The notes under the pieces: generated by a model | The model's input: only the letters and a program-made list of their open reading frames with translations | The model's database searches: none | What the model was told of the DNA's origin: nothing | Program-made: the position numbers and the translations under genes | Shown here: piece by piece, positions 33,602 through 41,933 of the stretch | Layout: each line of letters starts with the position of its first letter | Position numbering within the stretch: position 1 is the first letter of the stretch | Assembly (NCBI RefSeq): GCF_023028105.1 | Contig: NZ_CP095492.1 | Location: 434,001-498,000 of the forward strand | Length of the DNA: 64,000 nt | Direction: 5' to 3' | Source of the DNA: Halosolutus gelatinilyticus | GTDB lineage: Archaea > Halobacteriota > Halobacteria > Halobacteriales > Natrialbaceae

Positions 33602-33757
33602 CGGTTGGCTATTTCGGAGGACGGAAATAAACGTTGCGTCGTCGGCGAATCGCCGGCCGGCGCGGTCGATGCGGATTACAGTGTCGGCGCTATCAGCCGT
33701 CGAACATCGACGCGGGAGCGACGGCGGCCCGCGTCCGCGTACCGGCGGGCGATCGCG

Positions 33758-35884
33758 CTACTGCTCGACGGCCAGCGCCCGTTCGCGGAGCCAGGCGCGC
33801 AGTCCGGTTTCGGGATCGTCGATCGGTTCGGTGTTCACCTCGAGCGTCGGGTAGCCGCCGACCTCCTCCTGGCTGTCGATAACGCCTCCCTCGCCGTTGC
33901 GGATGTGATCGATGATCCGCTCGTCGTGTTCGGTGCGATCGGCCGGCCGCGCGCCGGCGTTCGCGAGGTTGTGTTCCGTGACCTCGCTCGAGGAGAGCGG
34001 CTCCAGGTCGTCGGGCCACAGCGGCCGGGAGCTCAGCTGCGTGATACCGTCGCCGATCATGTCGTTGCTCCCGCCCTCGAGCACGTTGTCGGCGGCGTAG
34101 ACGCTCCCCTGGCCGAAGACGTTCGGCTGACTCGTCTGCGGATCCTCGAAGACGTTCCCCACGATGCTGTGGCTCGTCTCGGGGTCCGCCCACATCCCGT
34201 CGTGGAAGTGGTGGACGAGGTTGTTGACCACGACGGTTTCGGTACCCTGCTTGAGCCGCGGGTTGCGGTCCGTGCCGAGCGCCCAGACGTTCCCCATGAG
34301 CGCGACGTTCTTCGCATTGTTGCCCATGATCGAGTTGTAGCCGTGCTCGCCCTTCGAGTGCGTCGCGTCGTTGAGCGGCTCCGCGGCCAAACAGTTCGAG
34401 ATCGTCGTGTTCTCGGTGTCGTAGCCGGCGTTGATGTTCTCGTCGACCGACCAGGTCCCGGTGCAGTGATCGATGAGCTGGTTCTTGGTGTCGTCCGCCG
34501 TGTTGATCGCATCGGGCTCCCAGCCGGTGTCCTGTCCGGCGTCGCCGGGGCGGACGCGGAGGTGCTGAACGACGCAGTCATCGCCGTAGAGCCAGATCCC
34601 CCCGCGGATGAGCGTGATGCCCGGCGACGGCGCCGTCTGTCCGGCGATCCAGCACTTCCCGTTTCGGACGTTGAGGTCCGCCGCCCCGAGGTCGATCGTC
34701 CCGCTGGTCTCGAAGACGACCACGCGCGGCCCGTCGACGTTGATCGCCGTCTCGAGCGCCTCCCGCGTCGGTTCGTTGACGACGATCAGCGGCGTGTCGT
34801 CGTCGAGCCACGGCGCGACGTCCACGAACCCGTCGCCAGGGTCGAACGCCGAGGCGCTCTCGGGACCGTCGTCGGCGCTCCCGCTCGATCCGCTCGGCGT
34901 CGAGAACAGGTCGTTGATCGTACTGCCTTCGGTGTCCCCGTTGTCGGCGACGGCGTGGAACTGGTAGTACCGTCGACCGGTGAGGTCGGACGCCTCCAGG
35001 CCGAACTCCCCGGTTTCAGAGAGCGACGTCGTCTCGGTCCGGCGCCACTCCTCCTCGGTGACTTCGCGGTACTCGAAGTAGACCTCGACCGAGTCGGCGC
35101 CGCCGAGGTTCTCGAGGTCGCCTCTGAGCGTCGCCGAGGACGGGGTGAGATCGGTCGGCTCGACGGTCGACACGACGGCCGCCCGATCGACCGAGATGCT
35201 CCCCTCGACGAGCGGCGATCCGATATCGTCGTTCTCGTCCGGTTCGACGCCGTCGAGGTAGCGGAACTTGGCGGTCGTGGGATTGGCCTGGTCGTGACTG
35301 GTCGCGGCCAGTCCGAGGTACACCTCGTCGCTCAGGTCGATCTCGTTCGACGTGAGTTCGACCATCAGCGTCCACTCCTCGCCGTCCTGCGAACCGTAGG
35401 CCCGAATCGTGTCGCCCGAGCGCTGGAGGCGCTGCCACGATCCCTCCATGGTGCCGCCCTCGATTCGGCTCAGGGGTGCCCCGTCTTCGGACGTCGTACT
35501 CGTCGTCGCGGCGTTGTCCCGGGGACGCCACTGCGGCGAGAGCCCGAAGCCGGCCCGCTTGCGAACCATCATGTTCCGCGAGGGGGCGTCGAGCGACTCG
35601 CGGACCATGATCCCCGCCTTCGCGTGCGGGTTGACGTTCTCTAGGGAGGCGACTTCCACGGTAACGTCGAAGTCGCCGCTCACCGTCGTGTAGTAGTAGT
35701 GCCCCAGATCCGCCTGATTCCAAATGTCCGCGCCGGCCGCCTCCATGGTGATGATCTCCGGCGCCTCGCCGTCGCCGCCGGACGGCGAATCGTCGTCATC
35801 GGACGTAAACTCCGCGCAACCGGCGGCGAAACCGATACCCCCCGCACCGACCGCTCGAATGAATGTTCGTCTGTCGGGCTTCAT
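33758..35884 (-). CDS. Secreted modular PL1 pectate lyase lipoprotein
   Basis: 708-residue exported protein with a twin-arginine signal (DRRTFIRAVGAGG) and a lipobox (AAGC, C22), so it is probably lipid-anchored. Modules in order: DUF1349-like sandwich (about 45-215), one fibronectin-like module (240-330), then a PL1 pectate lyase domain (350-708) with CWIAGQTAPSPGIT, DDCVVQHLRVRPGD, DHCTGTWSVDEN and RNPRLKQG. The N-terminal half is close to the modules of the 1600-residue lyase near 16 kb, which has the same order but duplicated. It should cleave polygalacturonate by beta-elimination at the cell surface. Confidence 0.92.
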   Translation of the reverse strand: MKPDRRTFIRAVGAGGIGFAAGCAEFTSDDDDSPSGGDGEAPEIITMEAAGADIWNQADLGHYYYTTVSGDFDVTVEVASLENVNPHAKAGIMVRESLDAPSRNMMVRKRAGFGLSPQWRPRDNAATTSTTSEDGAPLSRIEGGTMEGSWQRLQRSGDTIRAYGSQDGEEWTLMVELTSNEIDLSDEVYLGLAATSHDQANPTTAKFRYLDGVEPDENDDIGSPLVEGSISVDRAAVVSTVEPTDLTPSSATLRGDLENLGGADSVEVYFEYREVTEEEWRRTETTSLSETGEFGLEASDLTGRRYYQFHAVADNGDTEGSTINDLFSTPSGSSGSADDGPESASAFDPGDGFVDVAPWLDDDTPLIVVNEPTREALETAINVDGPRVVVFETSGTIDLGAADLNVRNGKCWIAGQTAPSPGITLIRGGIWLYGDDCVVQHLRVRPGDAGQDTGWEPDAINTADDTKNQLIDHCTGTWSVDENINAGYDTENTTISNCLAAEPLNDATHSKGEHGYNSIMGNNAKNVALMGNVWALGTDRNPRLKQGTETVVVNNLVHHFHDGMWADPETSHSIVGNVFEDPQTSQPNVFGQGSVYAADNVLEGGSNDMIGDGITQLSSRPLWPDDLEPLSSSEVTEHNLANAGARPADRTEHDERIIDHIRNGEGGVIDSQEEVGGYPTLEVNTEPIDDPETGLRAWLRERALAVEQ

Positions 35885-36017
35885 ATGGTAACTGTACGCA
35901 CGGAGTATTAGATCGGAGCTTCTTAATCTTTCTGATGGGAAAATCTCTCAGTCGAACAGGTTAGGCCACCGCGACGGACTGACGGACCGCGAAAAAAACG
36001 ATCGCGAGCCGGGACGA

Positions 36018-38519
36018 TTACGCGCGGCGGCGCCGGACGAGACCGGCGGCGAGCAGCGCGATCAGCGCCGCCGCGACGCCGAATCCGGGCGACCTGTCGT
36101 CGTCGTTATCGTCGCCGTCGTCTTCGCCCTTACCGCCGTCGTCGGCCGTCCCGTCGTAGGTGTACTCGAGGCTGTCGGCGACTGGTGTTCCGTCGTCCTC
36201 GTACGCGCCGTCCGCGCTCGGGAAGTCGAACTCCTCGTTTCCGTTCGTATCCCGGTGGATCAGCACGTAGAGGGTCACGTCCTCGCTGACCGGTTCGTCG
36301 ATCGGCACTTCGACGTCCGAGCTGGTCCCGGCGTCGAGGTACGAACTCGAGCCGATCGTCGGGCCGAGTTCCGAGCCCGTGTGGACCGACACGAATCCAC
36401 CGTCGCTCAGTTCGACTTCGTCGACGGTGAGGGTTTCGCCGTCGCCAGACTGGTCGCTCACGTCGACGCTTCCGGACGGCGGCGGCACGATGACGCCCGT
36501 CGTCTCCACGACGCGGTGGGGCGAGTCCGGCGGGTCCTCCTCGAGGCTCGCCGTGATGGTCAGTTCGGTGTCGTACTCGAGGCTGCTGGTGTCGACGGGG
36601 AGCGCCGCCGAGGCGACCGGCATCGCGCCCGCAGCTTTGCCGGCGCGCACGTCGCCGTGCCCTTCCGGAACGTTGTCCTGCTCAGAAACGTTGAGGCTGC
36701 CGTCCGCCGACTCGACGGTGATCGTCCACTCGCCGCCGGCGGCGAGTTCGGTGTTGAGCCGGATCTCCGCGTTCTCGGCCTGCGGGATCCCGACTTCGCC
36801 GGCGTCGTTGCCGATCCAGCTTTCGCCCTCGATCAGTTCGAACTCGATCGTCTCGGTCTCGACGCCGGTTTCGGTCTCGATGGTCAGCGTCGCCTCGTAG
36901 GTCTCGCCGGGCTCCGGCGCGACCGGTTCGCCGTCCTGAAAGAGGACGACGTCGTTCATGTCGATCCAGAAGAAGATTCCCTGCTCTTCGGTGTGGTATA
37001 GCCGCTCGTCGGAGTCGCCCGGATCCGGAACGATGTGGGTGCCGCTTGCGTTTGCGGCCATGTCCAGTTCCTTGGGTTCGCCGTCGGCGTTCGTCTGGAC
37101 CACGTCCAGCGAGAGCGGCGAGCTGTCGAACTTCTCGTGGATGTTCGTTCCGGGCGATCGATCGATCGCCTCGAAGATGCTGTCGTCGGTCTCGTAGTGG
37201 AGCACCAGCCCGTCCCACGCGTCGGTCCCCTGGACGTCGAGCGCGACCGAGTCGTCGTACGCGAGCTCGCCGTCGCCGGTGGCGTCGGCGATCTGGGCGG
37301 GCGTCGAGTAGTCCTCGATGCCGTAGGGCAGCGACAGCGGCTTCCCGTCGCCGACGGACGCGGACTCGATCGTGTAGTCGGGGTCGATGATGTCCTGGAT
37401 CACGCCGGACGACTCGGCGACCTTGATCCGGTTCTCGTCGGCCATGTAGTCGTCGTCGTCGCGGGCCGGTTCGCCGTCGACCATGCCGCCTTCGGGACCG
37501 GGCGCGTAGGCGGTCAGCGTGAACTCCTGGTTCTCCATCCCGGAGAGGTCGAACTGCGCGGCGACCGGTCCGGCCGGGATCGTTCCGGCCGAGTCGGTCC
37601 CCTTCAGAACCTCGTTGCCCTCGACGTCGACGGTCGTCGACGCGGTCGTGCCGTCTTCGGTCTCGAGAACCAGTTCGACCTCCGTCCCGCCGGCCAGGGT
37701 CGACTCGCCGACGAGTTCGGCGCCGAACTTGTTGGCCGGTTCGTAGCTGTCCTCGAGGGTCACGTCGCCCTCGACGGTCCGGAAGCTCGTCGTCTCGGTC
37801 TGGCCGTGGACGTCGAACTCGACGGCGTACTCTTCGCCGGGCTCGAAGCTGGCTTCGTCACCGTTCTCGTCGAGCACCGCGCGGTTCGGATCGATCCAGA
37901 CGAGCAGCCCCGTGTCGGGGTCGTCGCCGTACGCGAAGTCGTCGTCAACCTCATCGGTATCGGCGAAGACCATCACCGGCGGGACGTCTTCCTCGACGCC
38001 AGTCGGGTTGTCGTAACCGTCCACGTTGTCCTCGATGTGCAGTTCCTTATCCCCGTTCGCCTGCGTGATCGAGACGTCCCAGTCGTCGTTCTCGACGAAG
38101 TTCTCGGTCACGAGTCCCTTCTTCTCGCCGGCGACGGGCGGGTTCAGTTCTTCGAGCCCGGTCCCCTCGACGTGGAGAGTGATCATGTCCCACCGGCCGT
38201 TGGGATTCTTCGCGATCGAGTCGTCGGCGCGCAGGTGCGCGTCGCCCTCCGCGTTGGCGAACAGCTCGATCCAGTGTTCTTCGTCGCCGTACTCGTGCGG
38301 GAAGACGGGGTACGGACCGTTACTGTCCCCGTCGTCGCGGAACCAAGAGATCGTGAGCGTCTTGGCGCTGTCCTCCTGCAGGAGGGAGTCCTCCTGTGTT
38401 GTGGCGGCTGTACTCGTCGGCAAGGCTGTGCCCGCGGCGACGACCGGGCTGACGACCACCGACAGCACCATCAACGCCGCGACTACCGCTCCCCCGTACC
38501 TCGTATGTGAATCTTTCAT
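36018..38519 (-). CDS. PGF-CTERM surface protein with tandem repeats and a DUF7282-like domain
   Basis: 833-residue, extremely acidic secreted protein. A Sec-type signal (GGAVVAALMVLSVVVSPVVAAG) is followed by two homologous units of about 320 residues; compare DTGLLVWIDPNRAVL with EQGIFFWIDMNDVVL and EPGEEYAVEF with EPGETYEATL. Then comes a haloarchaeal DUF7282-like domain (about 680-795) and an acidic linker. The C-terminus is SPGFGVAAALIALLAAGLVRRRRA, of which the PGF motif, hydrophobic helix and basic tail form a PGF-CTERM signal for archaeosortase processing and lipid attachment. The ATG of MKDSHTR is preferred to one nine codons upstream. No catalytic motif is recognised; a structural or polymer-binding role at the surface is inference. 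Confidence 0.8.
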   Translation of the reverse strand: MKDSHTRYGGAVVAALMVLSVVVSPVVAAGTALPTSTAATTQEDSLLQEDSAKTLTISWFRDDGDSNGPYPVFPHEYGDEEHWIELFANAEGDAHLRADDSIAKNPNGRWDMITLHVEGTGLEELNPPVAGEKKGLVTENFVENDDWDVSITQANGDKELHIEDNVDGYDNPTGVEEDVPPVMVFADTDEVDDDFAYGDDPDTGLLVWIDPNRAVLDENGDEASFEPGEEYAVEFDVHGQTETTSFRTVEGDVTLEDSYEPANKFGAELVGESTLAGGTEVELVLETEDGTTASTTVDVEGNEVLKGTDSAGTIPAGPVAAQFDLSGMENQEFTLTAYAPGPEGGMVDGEPARDDDDYMADENRIKVAESSGVIQDIIDPDYTIESASVGDGKPLSLPYGIEDYSTPAQIADATGDGELAYDDSVALDVQGTDAWDGLVLHYETDDSIFEAIDRSPGTNIHEKFDSSPLSLDVVQTNADGEPKELDMAANASGTHIVPDPGDSDERLYHTEEQGIFFWIDMNDVVLFQDGEPVAPEPGETYEATLTIETETGVETETIEFELIEGESWIGNDAGEVGIPQAENAEIRLNTELAAGGEWTITVESADGSLNVSEQDNVPEGHGDVRAGKAAGAMPVASAALPVDTSSLEYDTELTITASLEEDPPDSPHRVVETTGVIVPPPSGSVDVSDQSGDGETLTVDEVELSDGGFVSVHTGSELGPTIGSSSYLDAGTSSDVEVPIDEPVSEDVTLYVLIHRDTNGNEEFDFPSADGAYEDDGTPVADSLEYTYDGTADDGGKGEDDGDDNDDDRSPGFGVAAALIALLAAGLVRRRRA

Positions 38520-38662
38520 GGTTTCCCGTGTGTTACGGTTCAACACCTACCATTCAACCACCACTATTTATAATTTCGTATATCTGTTTTTTCTGACCAC
38601 CCGGAAATCGAGCCCGACGGGGCCGCCCGCTCGTTCCGAACGATCGACTGCTGCGTCCGGTG

Positions 38663-40087
38663 TCAGGTCGCGAGAACGTCGGCGTCCTCGAGATTCCACG
38701 CGGTAAGGTACTCCCGTTCGCGTTCGACGAGCTCGGCGAAGAGATCCGCGGCCGCGTCCCGGTCGATCGTGACGAGCGGATCGTTCAGGAACGCCCGGAA
38801 CGCGCGATCGAGATCGCCCTCGAACCCGGCTTCGACGAGCGTCTCCTGGTCGTCGACGTGGGTCAGCACCATCGACCGGACCTCGCGGGGGAGCGACCCC
38901 GCCGCGATCGGCGAGACGTCGTCGCCGGTGAGCAGGGCGTTCGTCTCGACCACGGCGCCTTCGGGCAGGTTCGAGACCTGTCCCTCGTTGGGGTAGTTCA
39001 GGTGCGTCTCGACGGGTTCGATCCCCAGCAGCGCCCGAACGATGTCGACGAGTTCCTCGCCGGACTGCGAGAGGTCGAACGTCTCGTCGCCCGAGAGGTA
39101 CCGCTCGGTCCGCGTCGGCCCGTCGCCGTCGGGGAGTCGCGCCGAACTCGGGGTGAACCTGATCCCCCACCGGTGGAGCTCTGCGGGATCGTCGAGCGCG
39201 AGATACCACGGGACGAACTCGACGAGGTGCCGGTCGCCGGCCGCGGCCAGCAGGCCGAACCGATCGTAGAGGTCGAACGAGACGCGGTAGTTGTTGACCC
39301 AGTAGGACGCGTCGGCCATCGAGCCCGGTTCGAAGCCGTTCAACGGGCGCCGCGCCTCGAGTTCGTCGTCGAGGAACCGATAGAGGTCCCGGCCGCGCCA
39401 CCGCGCCTCGTCGATCCACGTGAAGTGATTGATCCCCTTGACGTTGACGCGGATCTCCTCGCGCGCGACGTCGGTCGCCTCCTCGAGGTGCCGTTCCGCG
39501 ATCTCGGCGAACAGCTCCTGGTGTTTAAACACCTCGTGACAGAGGCCGATCGCCTTGATGTCTGGAAACTCCTCGTAGAGCGTCCGGGTGCAGACGGTCA
39601 TCGGGTTCGTGTAGTTGATCACCCACGCGTCGGGACACCGCTCGCGGACCGTCGCCGCGATCTCCCGGTACTGGGGGATCGCGCGCATCGAACGCAGGAT
39701 CCCGCCGGGGCCGACCGTATCGGCAACCGGCTGGTGGATGCCGTACTGTTTGGGGAGATCGATGTCGTGGACGAAGGTCTCCTCGGGCGGGTCCTGAATC
39801 GAGCAGACGACGACGTCGGCGTCCGCGAGCGCGTCGTCCAGCTCGCGGACGGCCTCGAACGTCCAGTCGCCGTCGGCGCTCTCGCGCTCGACGACGCGGG
39901 TGCCGAGTTCCGCGTTGTCGGCGGCGGACTCGTAATCGACGTCGTAGAGCGCCACCGTCCCGGCGATGTCGCGACACTGCGCGAGGTCGTTGATGAGGGT
40001 GTGCGCCCACCCCTGACTCCCGCCCCCGACGTATCCGATCTTCACGCGAGGAGGTTCCTCGATCGATCGACTACCGAGTTGATGCAT
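38663..40087 (-). CDS. GH4 glycosidase, probable alpha-galacturonidase
   Basis: 474-residue NAD- and metal-dependent glycosidase of family 4, a family that cleaves by oxidation-elimination. The Rossmann motif is IGYVGGGSQGW, followed by INYTNPM (158-163), the metal ligands GLCHE (C183, H184) and NHFTW (H221). The sequence is nearest to the LplD/alpha-galacturonidase branch rather than phospho-glucosidases, and no phosphotransferase system is present. No signal peptide. It would split short galacturonate oligomers delivered by the importer. The PL2-like gene lies directly upstream on the same strand (about 110 bp). Confidence 0.85.
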   Translation of the reverse strand: MHQLGSRSIEEPPRVKIGYVGGGSQGWAHTLINDLAQCRDIAGTVALYDVDYESAADNAELGTRVVERESADGDWTFEAVRELDDALADADVVVCSIQDPPEETFVHDIDLPKQYGIHQPVADTVGPGGILRSMRAIPQYREIAATVRERCPDAWVINYTNPMTVCTRTLYEEFPDIKAIGLCHEVFKHQELFAEIAERHLEEATDVAREEIRVNVKGINHFTWIDEARWRGRDLYRFLDDELEARRPLNGFEPGSMADASYWVNNYRVSFDLYDRFGLLAAAGDRHLVEFVPWYLALDDPAELHRWGIRFTPSSARLPDGDGPTRTERYLSGDETFDLSQSGEELVDIVRALLGIEPVETHLNYPNEGQVSNLPEGAVVETNALLTGDDVSPIAAGSLPREVRSMVLTHVDDQETLVEAGFEGDLDRAFRAFLNDPLVTIDRDAAADLFAELVEREREYLTAWNLEDADVLAT

Positions 40088-40198
40088 ACGTATCCTGCAG
40101 GGGCGGAGCGCATCAAAAGGATTGGCATTCGGTGGCGATCCTGCCGGCTCTCGCGCCGCGACCGAGCCGTCCGGGTCCGGGGGAAGCCAGGCGGAAGT

Positions 40199-41794
40199 CT
40201 ATACGCCGCCCTCGGGCGATCGACGGTCGCCGATCGGCGTGGGAAGGGCGCCGCGATCGTCGCCGCGCAGCGCCGCTGCGAGGTGCAACAGCGCCAGCGG
40301 AACCGGGTCCTCGAGGACGATTCGACCCACGCCATCGACGAACGCGCCGTCGTCGTTCGTCCGTGCGTCGAGTACGTTCTCGCCGATCCGCGCCGCGGCG
40401 TCGCGGTAGGCGTCGCAATCCGTCGCCCGGTGGAGGTCCAGCAGTCCGTACAGGGCCCGGAAATCGTCGCTCTCGGGATCGGACTCGAGATCGACGCCCT
40501 CGCCGCCGGGCGCCCCGGTGTCGCCGAGTCCCAGGCCGCGCGCGATATCGCGGGCCGTCCGCCAGCAGACCTCGTCGCCCGTCGTCCGGTACGCCGTCGC
40601 GTACGCCCAGAGGAAGTCCGCGTCGGCCTCGATGGGCCCGATCACGCGCCCTTTGGGGCCGAAGTACCCTTCCCGACGAACGACGAACCCTTCGAGACTG
40701 CGCCCGTCGGTCAGCATCGGCTCGAACTCATTGCGATCGGGGCGGTACGCCACCTCGCGCCACGCCCGAAGCTCCTCGAGTGCCCACCGGGCGAACGCCT
40801 CACCGCGGTCGCCGAGGCGCTCCCCGAGTTCCAACTGCCGGCGCTGGACGATCGGCCGCGGGCGGAACAGCGTCCCCTCGTAGATGCGGTGGTCCCCGTG
40901 GATGTACGGCGCGAACTGGTACTGCGCCCGATCGCCCCGGATCTCCGGCCCGTTGCAGTAACTGGGGTGTTGGCTGAACTGGTAGCCGCTGATGCCGGCC
41001 TCCTGGCGCGTCTCGACGTACCGACGCGCCAGCCGTCGCCCCCAGCGAAGCGGCCCGTCGTCGCCGTCGAGATCGGCCAGCACCGCCGCGGCGTAGTAGA
41101 GGTCGCTCCCGGTGTTGACGAAGGTAAGCCCGCTCCCCCAGAAGAACACGTCGCCGCCCTCGTACTCGCGGTCCCAGGGATCGGCGATCGACCGGCCGTC
41201 GGCCGACGCGGGCGGCTCGATCGCGCCGTCGGCGGGGGCGGACTCGTCGTCGCGCCGCCCGGTGCGGTCGCCGTGGCGGTTGAAATCGAGGATCGTCCAG
41301 TCGTGGACGTGGGCGCTCCAGAACGCCTCGACGAAACGCCGGGTCGCGGCCGGATCGATCGCCCAGAGCAGGTCGTAGAACGGGTACTCGAACTTCAGCT
41401 CGTGCGGACCACCCTTGTTCGTCGCCGGCGCGTCCGCGTCGAGGTCGTAGGCGACGTGGCCGCCCCAGTAGGGCAGTCCTCGCGCGTCCGTGAGGCGCTC
41501 AAGGAACCACGAGACGGGTTCGACGGCCGCCTCGCGGTATCGGTCGTCGCCCTCGAGTCGCGTCAGGGCGACGAGCGTCCGGAGGAACTCCTGCTGGGTC
41601 GCCACGTTCGACAGCCGGCGGCCCGCCGCGACGTCGCGCGCGTCGTAGGCGATCGCCTCCCCGGCGTCGGGATCGATCGCGTCGGCCAGTAGCGGCGTCT
41701 CGATTTCCCCGTATCGGTCGCGTCCGGTCGCCAGCACTGCGTCCGCGTGGTGGCGGACGGCGTCGACGAACTCGTCGGGCAGTGTCGTCCCCAT
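40199..41794 (-). CDS. Alpha-barrel enzyme, PL2-like exo-pectate lyase candidate
   Basis: 531-residue soluble protein with no signal peptide, mainly alpha-helical, with repeated aromatic-rich hairpins typical of alpha/alpha barrels. Segments such as LPYWGGHVAYDL, GGPHELKFEYPFYDLLW, and ADADFLWAYATAYRTTGDE recall family 2 pectate lyases, which work inside cells on short oligogalacturonates. The assignment rests on recognition of these segments and on the GH4 gene downstream; I cannot verify the catalytic residues. Alternatives are another barrel glycosidase or an unsaturated uronyl hydrolase. It is divergent from the lipoprotein pectate lyase gene, with a hairpin-forming palindrome in the spacer. 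Confidence 0.55.
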   Translation of the reverse strand: MGTTLPDEFVDAVRHHADAVLATGRDRYGEIETPLLADAIDPDAGEAIAYDARDVAAGRRLSNVATQQEFLRTLVALTRLEGDDRYREAAVEPVSWFLERLTDARGLPYWGGHVAYDLDADAPATNKGGPHELKFEYPFYDLLWAIDPAATRRFVEAFWSAHVHDWTILDFNRHGDRTGRRDDESAPADGAIEPPASADGRSIADPWDREYEGGDVFFWGSGLTFVNTGSDLYYAAAVLADLDGDDGPLRWGRRLARRYVETRQEAGISGYQFSQHPSYCNGPEIRGDRAQYQFAPYIHGDHRIYEGTLFRPRPIVQRRQLELGERLGDRGEAFARWALEELRAWREVAYRPDRNEFEPMLTDGRSLEGFVVRREGYFGPKGRVIGPIEADADFLWAYATAYRTTGDEVCWRTARDIARGLGLGDTGAPGGEGVDLESDPESDDFRALYGLLDLHRATDCDAYRDAAARIGENVLDARTNDDGAFVDGVGRIVLEDPVPLALLHLAAALRGDDRGALPTPIGDRRSPEGGV

Positions 41795-41872
41795 CGTAGT
41801 TGCCCGGTCCAGCGGCCGCCACTTGTGTGCTTCGTCAGCGAGTCGTCACGTTTGCGGCCGGAACCGAGCCGA

Positions 41873-41897
41873 CGAGCCGACGGCGAGCGTCGGCTCG
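41873..41897. promoter_or_regulatory. 10-bp-arm palindrome in a divergent promoter
   Basis: Perfect inverted repeat CGAGCCGACG-N5-CGTCGGCTCG between the PL2-like gene and the lipoprotein pectate lyase gene. It ends 5 bp before the TATA-like ATTTAAG of the latter, so it could be an operator. It does not match either of the two repeated motif families. Confidence 0.45.
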
Positions 41898-41933
41898 CCA
41901 AGATTTAAGCGCGGATAGTTCATCGACGGTGAC

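Noticed and set aside
31943-35644. Plus-strand open frame of about 1230 codons
   Set aside because: Antisense shadow of the GH28 and pectate lyase genes; its sequence is Arg/Val/Asp repeats typical of codon-reversed haloarchaeal genes.
38660-41692. Plus-strand open frame of about 1000 codons
   Set aside because: Antisense shadow of the GH4 and PL2-like genes with no recognisable domain.
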